Below are positions 44,169 through 52,781 of a stretch of DNA of 64,000 nt, piece by piece. Below the pieces are notes generated by a model. That model was not told the origin of the DNA and did no database searches. It saw only the letters and a list, made by a program, of their open reading frames with translations. How positions within the stretch are numbered: position 1 is the first letter of the stretch; each line of letters opens with the position of its first letter. Source of the stretch: PALSA-243 sp036268375 (GTDB lineage Bacteria; Acidobacteriota; Terriglobia; Bryobacterales; Bryobacteraceae); the NCBI GenBank assembly GCA_036268375.1, contig DATAUH010000080.1:5074-69073 (forward strand), in the 5' to 3' direction. The position numbers were made by a program, and so were the translations under genes.

Positions 44169-44257
44169 AGCCGCCTCCACAACATCCCGCTCGGCGATCG
44201 TCTGCATGATATCCAGTTAACGGTCTACCCCGGCTACACCGTGCATTTTCCGCACTG

Positions 44258-44316
44258 TTGACAGGCATAACCGTCAGTGCTATTTTTCTAGCATATGCTG
44301 GAAAAATAGCATATGG
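44258..44316 (+). promoter_or_regulatory. Promoter overlaid by a 34-bp palindrome and direct repeats
   Basis: TTGACA (44258-44263), a 17-nt spacer and TATTTT (44281-44286) form a promoter for the TonB/TPR genes. A near-perfect 34-bp palindrome spans 44278-44311: TGCTATTTTTC (44278-44288) and its complement (44301-44311) flank the inner palindrome AGCATATGCT (44290-44299), with a single mismatched pair. TAGCATATG occurs twice, at 44289-44297 and 44307-44315. Overlap with the -10 box suggests a repressor operator. Confidence 0.7.
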
Positions 44317-44328
44317 CGGTGATTCCTT

Positions 44329-45267
44329 ATGCCTGATGATAATCTCTCGCGCCTGCTCCTCACCGAAACCGGCGAGTCCTTCTACAAATCGCTTTGGCGC
44401 AGTCTGAAAGAGCTGGTTCATCCAGCCACGCTTCCTCCCCTCGAAGTAACCTCGAAACCTGTCGTCGTGCAGGACATCTGGGGCCTCTACGGTCGGCAGA
44501 AAAAATCCTTCCTATTCTCCACCGGCTTCCAAGTCGCGGCCGTTGTCCTCATCTTCACGGCGCTCTCATCGAAAACCGTCCAGAAACAAATCCAACAAGT
44601 CGTCCCGCTGATATTGCCCGACGCTGCCCCGCCCCCTAAACCGGTCACGCGCGCCAGCGGCGGTGGTGGCGGCGGCGATCGCTCTCCGCTGCCTGCCAGC
44701 AAGGGCCGTCTCCCCAAGCCCGCGCCGCGCCAGTTCGTTCCGCCTACGGCAGTCCTCAACAACCCCCAGCCGAAACTCGCCATGGAGGCCTCCATTCTTG
44801 CGCCACCCGATGCCAATCTGCCCAACGTCAACCTACCGAACTACGGCGACCCGCTCGGCCACCTGGGCCCTCCATCCAACGGAACCGGTTCCGGTGGCGG
44901 CATCGGCTCCGGTAAAGGAGGCGGCGTCGGTTCCGGCACTGGGGGTGGCGCCGGTCCGGGCGATGGCGGCGGTATCGTCTACAATCCCGGCAAAGGCGGC
45001 GTCACCCAACCCCAACTCATCCATCAGGAGGAGCCCGAATTCTCCGACGAAGCCCGCAAAGCCCGCTTCCAGGGCGTCGTCGTAGTTGCCATCGAAGTCG
45101 ACGAACACGGTCGCGTGGTTCACCCGCACGTCGTGCACAGCGCCGGCCTGGGCCTGGACGAGAAAGCCATCGAAGCCGCGCTTAAATGGACCTTCCTCCC
45201 CGGCACGCTCAACGGCAAACCCGTGGTTACCCGGGCCTCTATCACCATGTCCTTTCATCTGCTCTAA
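44329..45267 (+). CDS. TonB family protein with Gly-rich linker
   Basis: A 312-residue protein with a cytoplasmic N-terminal segment (SLWRSLKELVHPATLPPLEVTSKPVVVQDIWGLY) typical of acidobacterial TonB-like proteins, one membrane helix (FQVAAVVLIFTALSS), a Pro-rich region, a Gly/Ser-rich spacer (GTGSGGGIGSGKGGGVGSGT) and a C-terminal TonB domain (EEPEFSDEARKARFQGVVVVAIEVDEHGRVVHPHVV). It probably delivers proton-motive energy to outer-membrane transporters. The TPR gene follows by 10 nt. Expression likely depends on the palindromic promoter upstream. Confidence 0.9.
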   Translation: MPDDNLSRLLLTETGESFYKSLWRSLKELVHPATLPPLEVTSKPVVVQDIWGLYGRQKKSFLFSTGFQVAAVVLIFTALSSKTVQKQIQQVVPLILPDAAPPPKPVTRASGGGGGGDRSPLPASKGRLPKPAPRQFVPPTAVLNNPQPKLAMEASILAPPDANLPNVNLPNYGDPLGHLGPPSNGTGSGGGIGSGKGGGVGSGTGGGAGPGDGGGIVYNPGKGGVTQPQLIHQEEPEFSDEARKARFQGVVVVAIEVDEHGRVVHPHVVHSAGLGLDEKAIEAALKWTFLPGTLNGKPVVTRASITMSFHLL

Positions 45268-45277
45268 TGTTGTGAGC

Positions 45278-46456
45278 ATGATTCGGGGCGCCGTTGTGTC
45301 GTGGCTGGTCGCATTAGCCTCCTTCGCGCAGTCGCCCGCGGCCTCCGACGACCCCGCCGCGCTTCGCCGTCGCGCGGGCGCCCTGGAAGCGCAAGGAAAA
45401 TATGCCGAGGCCGAGCCGCTTCTCACCGAAGCTCTCGCCGCGCAGGAGCAGGCCACTTCGTCCGATGACCCAAGCCTAACTGGTCCGCTCGCCGACCTCG
45501 CGTCGCTCTACCGGGCGGAAGGCCGCCTGCCGGATGCGCAAAAGCTCTATGATCGTTCGCTCTCGATCCATCGCAAAACCGAAGGCGAAAATACTGTCGC
45601 CCAGATTCCGGATCTTAAAGCGCTAGCCGCCATCTACGCGTCCAGCAGCAAATTCTCGGAGGCCGAGATCACCTACCTGCGTGTCATCTCCGTCCGCGAC
45701 AAAGCGCCCGCCCGCGACGATCTCGCACTAGCTTCCGACTGCACCGATCTCGCTAATTTTTACGTGGCGCGCAAGCGCTTTTCGGTCGCGGAACCCAATT
45801 TCCTCCGCGCCGTTTCACTCATCGAAAAGGATCTCGGCCCCGTTTCTCACTCGCTGATCGCGCCGCTTGATGGCCTCGTGGATGTCTACATCAAGCTCTA
45901 CCGCTTCGCCGACGCCGAGGCCCCATTGCGCCGCGAGATCTCGATCGAAGAGACCACCTACGGCCCTTCGCATGAAAACGTCGCTACTTATCTCGACCGC
46001 CTCGCGATGCTCTACTTCATCGAGAAGCGTTACGCTGCCGCGCAGCCTCTGTACGAGCGTTCCCTGCCCATCTGGGAAGCCACCATGCATCCCGACGATC
46101 TGCCGCTTGCGCAATCGCTCGACAATCTTGCTGTCGTTTACGCCTCGCAGGAAATGTTCGCCAAAGCGGAGCCGCTCTACCGCCGTTCACTTGCCATTAA
46201 ACAGAAAGCCGATGTACTCGCCCTGATCAATCTCGCGATGACGCTCGAAGGCACGGACCAAAACACGGCTGCGGAAAAGCTCTACCAGCACGCCTTAACA
46301 GTTGCGGAGCGCATTCCTTCCATCCCGCCGCCTGCCAATGTTGGCGAAGCCGACGTGCTCAAGAAAGCGCTCTCCAATTACGCGATTCTGCTACGCAAAC
46401 TCAAACGCGATCCCGAAGCCGCAAAATTGGAAGCGCGCGCAGCCGCCATCAAGTAG
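45278..46456 (+). CDS. Secreted tetratricopeptide-repeat protein
   Basis: A 392-residue protein with a signal peptide (MIRGAVVSWLVALASFAQS) and about eight TPR units of the kinesin-light-chain-like 42-residue type (for example LEAQGKYAEAEPLLTEALAAQE, YRAEGRLPDAQKLYDRSLSIHRK and YIKLYRFADAEAPLRREISIEE). It would serve as a protein-interaction scaffold in the periplasm. It follows the TonB gene and is convergent with the M20 peptidase with a 3-bp gap. Confidence 0.9.
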   Translation: MIRGAVVSWLVALASFAQSPAASDDPAALRRRAGALEAQGKYAEAEPLLTEALAAQEQATSSDDPSLTGPLADLASLYRAEGRLPDAQKLYDRSLSIHRKTEGENTVAQIPDLKALAAIYASSSKFSEAEITYLRVISVRDKAPARDDLALASDCTDLANFYVARKRFSVAEPNFLRAVSLIEKDLGPVSHSLIAPLDGLVDVYIKLYRFADAEAPLRREISIEETTYGPSHENVATYLDRLAMLYFIEKRYAAAQPLYERSLPIWEATMHPDDLPLAQSLDNLAVVYASQEMFAKAEPLYRRSLAIKQKADVLALINLAMTLEGTDQNTAAEKLYQHALTVAERIPSIPPPANVGEADVLKKALSNYAILLRKLKRDPEAAKLEARAAAIK

Positions 46457-46459
46457 CCA

Positions 46460-47956
46460 CTACATCTGCAGCATCGCCGCCAGAGTCACAATTCCGCTCC
46501 ACAGATTCCCCAGCCGCAGGTTCTCGTTGTCGCCGTGCTGGTTATTGTCGAAATTGACGATCGGCACGCTCACCGATGGCACATTCAACTCTCGAATAAA
46601 CGCCGCGATCGGCACCGTGCCGCCCATCGTCCGAATCAAAACCGGCGGCGCGCCCCACATCTCCCGCAGCGCGCGCGTCACCGCTACTGCCTCGGGCGAC
46701 TCCGGTTCCGTGCGAAACGCTTCCTCTGCCGCCTCGCTCGATCGCAGCCGAGCCAGCTTCGAAAACTGCGCCCGCTCCGCGTCCGTCGGCTCGCCCGTCA
46801 CCACGTGATAGCCCTGCTTCTCGATATGTGCGCGCACCAGTTCCACCATGTGCGCCGCCGGCGTCTCCTTCACCAGCCGTATATCGATCGCCGCCGTCGC
46901 ATCCGGCGGAATAATCGTGCGGTCGCCATAGCCGCTCTGCATTCCGCGAATGTTCAAGCTCGGGTACTGAATCGCTTCCTGCAAGGTCTCACCCACGGCG
47001 TCCGGACGCGCCACGCCAAACAACTTCAATAGCGCCGCTTCATCGTCGGGAACTGACTTCAAAATCTTCCGCTGCCCATCCGTGAACGGCGGAACATCGC
47101 TATAAAATCCCGTAATCGTCGTGCGTCCCTGATCGTCTTTCATCGACGCAATCAACTGGGCTAGCCGCACCGCCGGATTCGGAATCCAGTTCCCATAGTG
47201 CCCGCTGTGTAGCGCCATCTTCGGCCCGAACACCGTTAAATCGAGCGTCACAATGCCGCGCGCGCCAAACGCCAGCGTGGGCCGCCCGCTTGGGTGCACC
47301 GGCCCATCCAATACCAGCAGCAGTGAAGCCTTCAGCTTCTCGCGATATTTCGCAATTGCGCCCGGCAGGCTCGGCGAACTCGCCTCTTCCTCTCCATCGA
47401 TCACGACATGCACGTTACTGTGTAACCGGCCGCCCACCGCGTCCAGCGCCGCGCAAAAAGCCTCGATCGGCGCTTTGTCGTCCGATGCCGAACGCGCATA
47501 AATGCGCCACTGATCTGGAAACTTCGTCTTCGCCGCGAAGTCCGGTATCTCTTTTGCGCCCTCCTCCATCCGCCCATCGCGCATGATCGGCGTGAACGGG
47601 CTTGCCTGCTTCCACTTCGGCGGATCCACTGGCTGTCCGTCGTAGTGAATGTAGAAAAGATTCGTTCGCGCCGCGCCTGCTACGTTTTTCTCCGCATAGA
47701 CCAGCGGATTTCCGGCCGTTTCCAGCAGTTCGCTCTTCATTCCGCGCCGCTCCAGCATCGCGCGCAGGAATTCTGCATTGCGCCGGATGTTGGGCCGGTC
47801 GCCGGCCACGTTCGGAATCGCCAGCATCTCAGTAAACTCACCCATGATCTGACGCTCGTGCGACGCGGTGAACTGTTCCACTTCCACTCGCGTCACCGGC
47901 GCGCGGTTCTGCGCCCACGCGACGGCGCACGCAAGCAGCAACAAGGCAATTCGCAT
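46460..47956 (-). CDS. M20 family metallopeptidase (secreted dipeptidase-like)
   Basis: A 498-residue di-zinc peptidase with a signal peptide (MRIALLLLACAVAWAQ). Zinc ligands and catalytic residues are visible in LFYIHYDGQPVD (His, Asp), VHVVIDGEEEASSP (Glu-Glu), and NFDNNQHGDNENLRLGN (His). Layout fits CNDP/ArgE-type M20 enzymes with an inserted dimerisation domain. I use ATG 47956, the first codon giving a signal peptide. It is divergent from fumarase with 28 bp between starts, so promoters must overlap. Confidence 0.92.
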   Translation of the reverse strand: MRIALLLLACAVAWAQNRAPVTRVEVEQFTASHERQIMGEFTEMLAIPNVAGDRPNIRRNAEFLRAMLERRGMKSELLETAGNPLVYAEKNVAGAARTNLFYIHYDGQPVDPPKWKQASPFTPIMRDGRMEEGAKEIPDFAAKTKFPDQWRIYARSASDDKAPIEAFCAALDAVGGRLHSNVHVVIDGEEEASSPSLPGAIAKYREKLKASLLLVLDGPVHPSGRPTLAFGARGIVTLDLTVFGPKMALHSGHYGNWIPNPAVRLAQLIASMKDDQGRTTITGFYSDVPPFTDGQRKILKSVPDDEAALLKLFGVARPDAVGETLQEAIQYPSLNIRGMQSGYGDRTIIPPDATAAIDIRLVKETPAAHMVELVRAHIEKQGYHVVTGEPTDAERAQFSKLARLRSSEAAEEAFRTEPESPEAVAVTRALREMWGAPPVLIRTMGGTVPIAAFIRELNVPSVSVPIVNFDNNQHGDNENLRLGNLWSGIVTLAAMLQM

Positions 47957-47984
47957 TACGGCTACGATACTATGGAATTCGTCT

Positions 47985-49502
47985 ATGCAATTCCTTGCTT
48001 CCAGCCTCCTCGAACTCATCACTCAGACCTCCACCAACCTGCCTCCCGACGTGCGCGCGGCCATGTCGCTCGCCACCGACAACGAAACGCCGGGAACCCA
48101 ATCCTCCCAAGCTTTCAACATCATCCTCACCAACATCGATATGGCAGCCGAAGCCGAAGGTCCCATCTGCCAGGACACCGGCATGCCGACTTTCTACGTG
48201 CACACGCCGGTCGGCGCCAACCAGATCCGCATCAAAGGCGCCATCCTTGAAGCCGTCGCCGAAGCGACGCGTCTCGGCAAGCTGCGCCCCAATTCCGTCG
48301 ACTCCATCACCGGTAAGAACAGCGGCAACAACCTCGGCAGCGAGACTCCCGTCATCCACTTCGAGCAGTGGGAACAGGACGAAATCGAAGTGAAGCTGAT
48401 GCTCAAGGGCGGCGGCTGCGAAAACAAAAACATCCAATACTCCGTCCCCTGCAACCTCGATCACCTCGGACGCGCCGATCGCAACCTCGAGGGTGTTCGC
48501 AAGTGCCTGCTGCACGCCGTCTGGCAAGCGCAGGGTCAGGGATGTGCGCCCGGCGCCCTCGGCGTCTGCATCGGCAGCGACCGCGCTCACGGTTACGACC
48601 TCGCCAAGCAGCAGCTTTTTCGCACGCTCGATGACGTGAACCCCAACCCGGTCCTCGCGAAACTGGAAGCCGAGGTGATGGAAGAGGCAAACCGCCTCGG
48701 AGTGGGCGCCATGGGTTTTGGCGGCAAGGTCTCGCTCATCGGTTGCAAGGTCACCGCGGCCAATCGCCTGCCCGCAAGCTTCTTCGTCTCGGTTGCCTAT
48801 GAATGCTGGGCCTTCCGCCGTTTAGGCGTGCGCCTTGACGCATCTTCCGGCGCCATCACCAAGTGGCTCTATCGCGATCCATCTCGTCCCGTCGAACGCA
48901 TGGCGCGCGGCGAAGGTTTCCCGCTCACCGGCCGCGAAGTTGTCCTTACGCCGCCCCTCACCGAAGCGCAAATGCGCGCGTTGAAAGTCGGCGACGTCGT
49001 GCTCATCAACGGCGAAATGTACACCGGCCGCGACAACGTCCACGCCTATCTGATGAAGAACCCGCCGCCCGTTGATCTGCACGGCGCCGCGCTCTACCAC
49101 TGCGGTCCAGTCATGCTCCAACAGGGCGACAAGTGGACCGTGAAAGCCGCGGGTCCCACCACCAGCATTCGCGAGGAGCCCTACCAGGCCGACGTGATCC
49201 GCAAATACGGTGTCCGCGCCGTCATAGGCAAGGGCGGTATGGGCGCGAAAACGCTGGCAGCCCTCAAAGAATACGGCGCCGTCTACCTCAACGGCATTGG
49301 CGGTGCGGCGCAATACTATGCCCGCACCGTACAAGAGGTTCTCGACGTCAATCTTTTGGAATTCGGCATCCCCGAAGCCATGTGGCACATTCGGGTGAAT
49401 GGTTTCGCCGCCATCGTTACCATGGACGCGCACGGCAACAGCCTGCACGCGGACGTCGAAAAGGCCACCGGCGAAAAGCTCGCGGAATTGCAGAACGTTT
49501 AG
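47985..49502 (+). CDS. Fumarate hydratase, class I (4Fe-4S)
   Basis: A 505-residue single-chain class I fumarase. The alpha part spans about residues 1-300 (PICQDTGMPTFYV with Cys62, GKNSGNNLGSETPVIHF, GVCIGSDRAHGYDLAKQQLF) and the beta part about 310-505 (LTPPLTEAQMRALKVGDVVLINGEMYTGRDNVHAYL, AAGPTTSIREEPYQADVIRKYGVRAVIGKGGMG). It catalyses fumarate to malate in the TCA cycle with an oxygen-sensitive Fe-S cluster. A TACTAT box (47968-47973) lies 11 nt upstream. Its neighbour is an unrelated peptidase. Confidence 0.94.
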   Translation: MQFLASSLLELITQTSTNLPPDVRAAMSLATDNETPGTQSSQAFNIILTNIDMAAEAEGPICQDTGMPTFYVHTPVGANQIRIKGAILEAVAEATRLGKLRPNSVDSITGKNSGNNLGSETPVIHFEQWEQDEIEVKLMLKGGGCENKNIQYSVPCNLDHLGRADRNLEGVRKCLLHAVWQAQGQGCAPGALGVCIGSDRAHGYDLAKQQLFRTLDDVNPNPVLAKLEAEVMEEANRLGVGAMGFGGKVSLIGCKVTAANRLPASFFVSVAYECWAFRRLGVRLDASSGAITKWLYRDPSRPVERMARGEGFPLTGREVVLTPPLTEAQMRALKVGDVVLINGEMYTGRDNVHAYLMKNPPPVDLHGAALYHCGPVMLQQGDKWTVKAAGPTTSIREEPYQADVIRKYGVRAVIGKGGMGAKTLAALKEYGAVYLNGIGGAAQYYARTVQEVLDVNLLEFGIPEAMWHIRVNGFAAIVTMDAHGNSLHADVEKATGEKLAELQNV

Positions 49503-49523
49503 CCGGCCACGCGCTCACGCCAT

Positions 49524-51179
49524 CTAATTCTCGATCGGTTTCTCTTCGATGTGATCGATCACCAGCATCGACACTGGCCGTTTTTCCGTCACCAATTTCA
49601 GGCCGATCTGCTTCTCTATCGCTTCCAGTAACGTAACCGCGCCGCTTGGGTCCGATGCCTGAGTCCCGCCTTCGCCTCCCGCGGATGCCCGGCTCGCCGC
49701 CACCAGTCCGCCGCGCCCGCCACCCCGAGTCGCGCCGGCAGGACTGAAGCTCAGGGTGAAGTCCCAGCCGCCCTCCAGATGTGTCGCGTCCACCACCGGA
49801 CTATGTATGTAACCCGGTGCGATCCGCTGCAGTTGTTTGGCAAATTGAGCCATCGTGAGGTTCGTACACGTCACCAGGCGCGACAGCGCCGGATTGGTAT
49901 CGCGCGGATCCTTCCCCGTCATCGAAGCCGGACCTTCCGTAAAATGCGTCCGGCTGTTTGGGTCCGCCTGCTTCATCTTTGGTTTCACCGCGATCAGTGT
50001 AAACGCGTCCATCACACGGTTTTCCATATGCGTCTTGAGTTGGAAGCGCTCCCGCAAAAGCGCTTGCAACATCACCTGCAGCATCTCATCATCGATCCTC
50101 GGCTTACCGTCTGGGCCTAACTGCAGCGCGCTCACTGGAGCCTTCGCGATGATATCGAACCGATCCCGGTTGAACCAGTCCGGCTGCCCTGAGATCGCGA
50201 AGGGCGGTAAGTTGAAGGCTTGCTGAAAGATGAACTGCATCGGCAAGCCACGTATATCCACCTGCCCGCCCGGGAGAATGTCGAAGTTCATGTTGCGCCC
50301 CTCCGGGCCGCTTAGCTTCACATCCGCCACTTCGAATTCCGTCGGAGCCGGCCCGTCATCCAGCGCTTCCACCACGCCAGGCGCATTCGTAGTCGGCTTT
50401 CGGTTCACTTGATCGATCACAATCACGGCCGTTGGCGTCTTCCCAGGCGCCAGCTTCAGCCCAAGCTGCTTCTCAACCGCGTCCGCAAGCGTCACCGAGT
50501 CGCTGTCAGCGCCGCCCGCCATCAGGGAGAAATGAAAGTTGAAGTCGTACGCGCCATCGAGTCCAGTCTGGTCGATCACAGTCTTCTCCCGAAGATAGCG
50601 GAACGTCGGCATGTCTTCCTTCAACGCCCGCGCGAAAGCCGCCATCGTCATGTTCTTGCACGCATACCCGAATGTCGGCGTACGCGGGCCGCTATCCGCC
50701 GCGGCAGGAGGCATCGGCTGGAATTTGCAGCCTGCCTCGCCCTCTCCGCCCGACTTTTTCAATCCGGCGTGTTTCCCCGCCGTCAGTGCGAATGCTTCAA
50801 TCTCCTGCGTATCCTTCCGCGCCTTCAGTCCGAACCGTTGCGCCAGCAGCGCCTGCAGCAGTTCGCGCGCTTTCGCAGGCGTAAGCTTCTCTGAAGCCTT
50901 CGCGACTACGTCAAACCGGTCCATCTCCACCCAATTGGGGCCGCCCACCACCAGATCCGGCTTGACGTCGTAAGCCGCCGCGACCAGGTCCACCATGTTG
51001 GCGTCACGCACCTCGAAGCGCGGCCCACGTAAATATGGCCCACGTGCGTACTCGTTTCGTTGTGGCGCGCTCTCGTGTACATCCGTGGCGATGAACGCTG
51101 CCGGTACATCGAGCGATTGAGATATGAGGCCGGACGCAAGCAGCGCCACGGCCGTAAGCAGACGCGCAAACATTCGCAT
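49524..51179 (-). CDS. Tandem TIGR03435-family (acidobacterial) secreted protein
   Basis: A 551-residue protein with a signal peptide (MRMFARLLTAVALLASGLIS). Two copies of the same domain are arranged head to tail: residues about 30-260 and about 285-551. Each contains a FDVVAKA/FDIIAKAP segment, a LLQALLAQRFGLK/MLQALLRERFQLK helix, a terminal YDFNFHFS/WDFTLSFS strand and an IEKQIGLKLV...RPVSMLVIDHIEEKP type close. This matches TIGR03435, expanded in Solibacter; its function is unknown. GGAGG precedes ATG 51179. Gly/Arg-rich sequence sits in the second copy. Confidence 0.88.
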   Translation of the reverse strand: MRMFARLLTAVALLASGLISQSLDVPAAFIATDVHESAPQRNEYARGPYLRGPRFEVRDANMVDLVAAAYDVKPDLVVGGPNWVEMDRFDVVAKASEKLTPAKARELLQALLAQRFGLKARKDTQEIEAFALTAGKHAGLKKSGGEGEAGCKFQPMPPAAADSGPRTPTFGYACKNMTMAAFARALKEDMPTFRYLREKTVIDQTGLDGAYDFNFHFSLMAGGADSDSVTLADAVEKQLGLKLAPGKTPTAVIVIDQVNRKPTTNAPGVVEALDDGPAPTEFEVADVKLSGPEGRNMNFDILPGGQVDIRGLPMQFIFQQAFNLPPFAISGQPDWFNRDRFDIIAKAPVSALQLGPDGKPRIDDEMLQVMLQALLRERFQLKTHMENRVMDAFTLIAVKPKMKQADPNSRTHFTEGPASMTGKDPRDTNPALSRLVTCTNLTMAQFAKQLQRIAPGYIHSPVVDATHLEGGWDFTLSFSPAGATRGGGRGGLVAASRASAGGEGGTQASDPSGAVTLLEAIEKQIGLKLVTEKRPVSMLVIDHIEEKPIEN

Positions 51180-51362
51180 ACGCAACCTCCGCGCGGCAAA
51201 CACGTAAAGACAACGAGCGGTCAGCCAGATTTATGACGCGCCCGTCAATTTTCAGTTAGCTTTTTAGTCGGTCGCGAGAGCGGTCGCAGCGCTCTTGCGG
51301 CTTCTGACTCCTGACTTCCTCGACGCCCATCCGCAACGGATCAAGGCCGAAGCCCTTGCGCC

Positions 51363-52538
51363 TTACCGTGAGTACCAACGAATTCCGAAAAACACCGAAG
51401 CCAAAGTGCCCTTCAGATAAAAGTCCTGACTCGTCGACGTTTTGTAATGGAATAACTTCGCTCCGCCCCGCACTTCGAAGCTCTTCACGCGGAAGTTCAG
51501 CGTCGATTCGCCTTCGTAAAGCGTAGAGTGGTGCGGAATCGTAAACCCGTCCGCGCTCGCCTCAAATCGAATATTGCGCGTCAGATATTCCGTCGCGCTT
51601 AGTCCTAACGTCGGCAGAATAAACCACTTGGTCGAGGATGATTGATAACTGATCGGGTTTCCGTTGATGTCGATCAACGGATTACCGCTCGCGTCAAACA
51701 ATGGCAGCTGCGGCGCGTCAAAGCCTGCGCGAACCGCCGTGTACTGGACTTGCCACAAGGTCTTCAACCGGAAGCGCCGGCTCTCCACCGGATACGGCCA
51801 CGTCAGGTAGTCGAACGACATCTTGAGGTTCTGCACCCGGTAGTCGGTCGCAATCAGCGTGCCCGCCGTGTACACCTGACCGTTAAACACCTGCGTCTGA
51901 GACGGAGCGGTGAAATCCCCCGACGCGCGCGTCGTGAAAAAGGACAGCTTCAACATGTTATGCAGACCCATCGCCATTCCAACTTCGACGCCGTCCGCCA
52001 GGTTGGGCTTGCCCTGCATGGTCACCAGCGAATTGTTCGTGATCCCCGAATTGCGCCCCTTATTGAAAGTTGGCTTCTCTTTCGGAAAAAAACCGGTGAC
52101 CCCAATGTAGAAACCATATTCCCCAGGCAGTCGCACGTCGGGATACTTCGGAAGTTCGGGAACGGCGTTCACGATCGGGCCATTCCCCGTTTGCGGAGTC
52201 GCGCTTTGTTGCGCCGGAGTGGTCGCAGGCGGCGGGGTTTGCGGTAGCGTCGCGGCCGGAGGCTTCTGTGCCGGAGGATTTTGCGTCGTCGGGTTTTGTG
52301 CGGGCGTCTGTGCCGGAGGATTCTGCGTCGTCGGGTTTTGTGCGGGCGTCTGTGCCGGCGGATTCTGTGTCGTTGGGTTTTGCGCCGGGGGATTCTGCGA
52401 AGTTTGATTCTGATCGGCCGCCGCGCCGTCGCCTGTAACGGGCGGATCCGCCAGTTGCTGCGCGCACGCCGGAAGCGCGGTTAATAGGAGCAGCCCTGCT
52501 ACACAGATCGAGATAATGCCGTTTCGAAAGATCGTCAC
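51363..52538 (-). CDS. Outer-membrane-barrel-like protein with N-terminal Asn/Pro/Gln/Thr repeats
   Basis: About 391 residues. From the GTG at 52538, which has GAGG 5-9 nt upstream, a signal peptide (MTIFRNGIISICVAGLLLLTALPACAQQ) is followed by a repeat of about 14 residues (TPAQNPTTQNPPAQ) and then a beta-rich domain with alternating aromatic residues (YGFYIGVTGFFPKEKPTF, MLKLSFFTTRASGDFT, YLTWPYPVESRRFRLKTLWQVQYTAV, SVFFGIRWYS). That suggests a small outer-membrane beta-barrel behind a disordered linker. I recognise no named family. An upstream in-frame GTG at 52589 would lengthen it. Confidence 0.72.
   Translation of the reverse strand: MTIFRNGIISICVAGLLLLTALPACAQQLADPPVTGDGAAADQNQTSQNPPAQNPTTQNPPAQTPAQNPTTQNPPAQTPAQNPTTQNPPAQKPPAATLPQTPPPATTPAQQSATPQTGNGPIVNAVPELPKYPDVRLPGEYGFYIGVTGFFPKEKPTFNKGRNSGITNNSLVTMQGKPNLADGVEVGMAMGLHNMLKLSFFTTRASGDFTAPSQTQVFNGQVYTAGTLIATDYRVQNLKMSFDYLTWPYPVESRRFRLKTLWQVQYTAVRAGFDAPQLPLFDASGNPLIDINGNPISYQSSSTKWFILPTLGLSATEYLTRNIRFEASADGFTIPHHSTLYEGESTLNFRVKSFEVRGGAKLFHYKTSTSQDFYLKGTLASVFFGIRWYSR
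52267..52400 (-). repeat. 42-bp tandem repeat in coding sequence
   Basis: About three units of 42 bp begin at 52267, 52309 and 52351. Units 1 and 2 differ at a single visible base; unit 3 has diverged and is partial. They encode the 14-residue Asn/Pro/Gln/Thr repeat of the outer-membrane-like protein, so copy number can change without a frameshift. Confidence 0.85.
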
Positions 52539-52781
52539 GAATGCCTCAAATATGGATTCCAACGCGAGCGTATGGCAGCGCAGGCTCACCCTGGATGCAG
52601 ATTACAGTCCAAATCGGACCATGCCGCGCCGAATCCTCTATTGTGCCAAAATGAGCGGCTTCGCGTAAGCTTTCAAAGGCCGCGCGCACGCACGGCTGTG
52701 GCAGGGCGGCACAGGTGTTGCTGGGGCGGAGTGAATACGCCCCGTGGTGTGCGGCCGTTCGGTAAACTCCGGCGAACCGGC
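52539..52781. other. Intergenic region, no gene seen
   Basis: A 243-bp region between two minus-strand genes. No gene with acceptable start and composition is visible. A GGGGCG hairpin (52723-52728/52738-52743) lies after the membrane-protein stop but has no T-run. It presumably holds the promoter of the outer-membrane-like gene. Confidence 0.5.

Noticed and set aside
52723..52743. GGGGCG/CGCCCC hairpin after the membrane-protein gene as a terminator
   Set aside because: There is no T-run on the relevant strand and the stem is only 6 bp.
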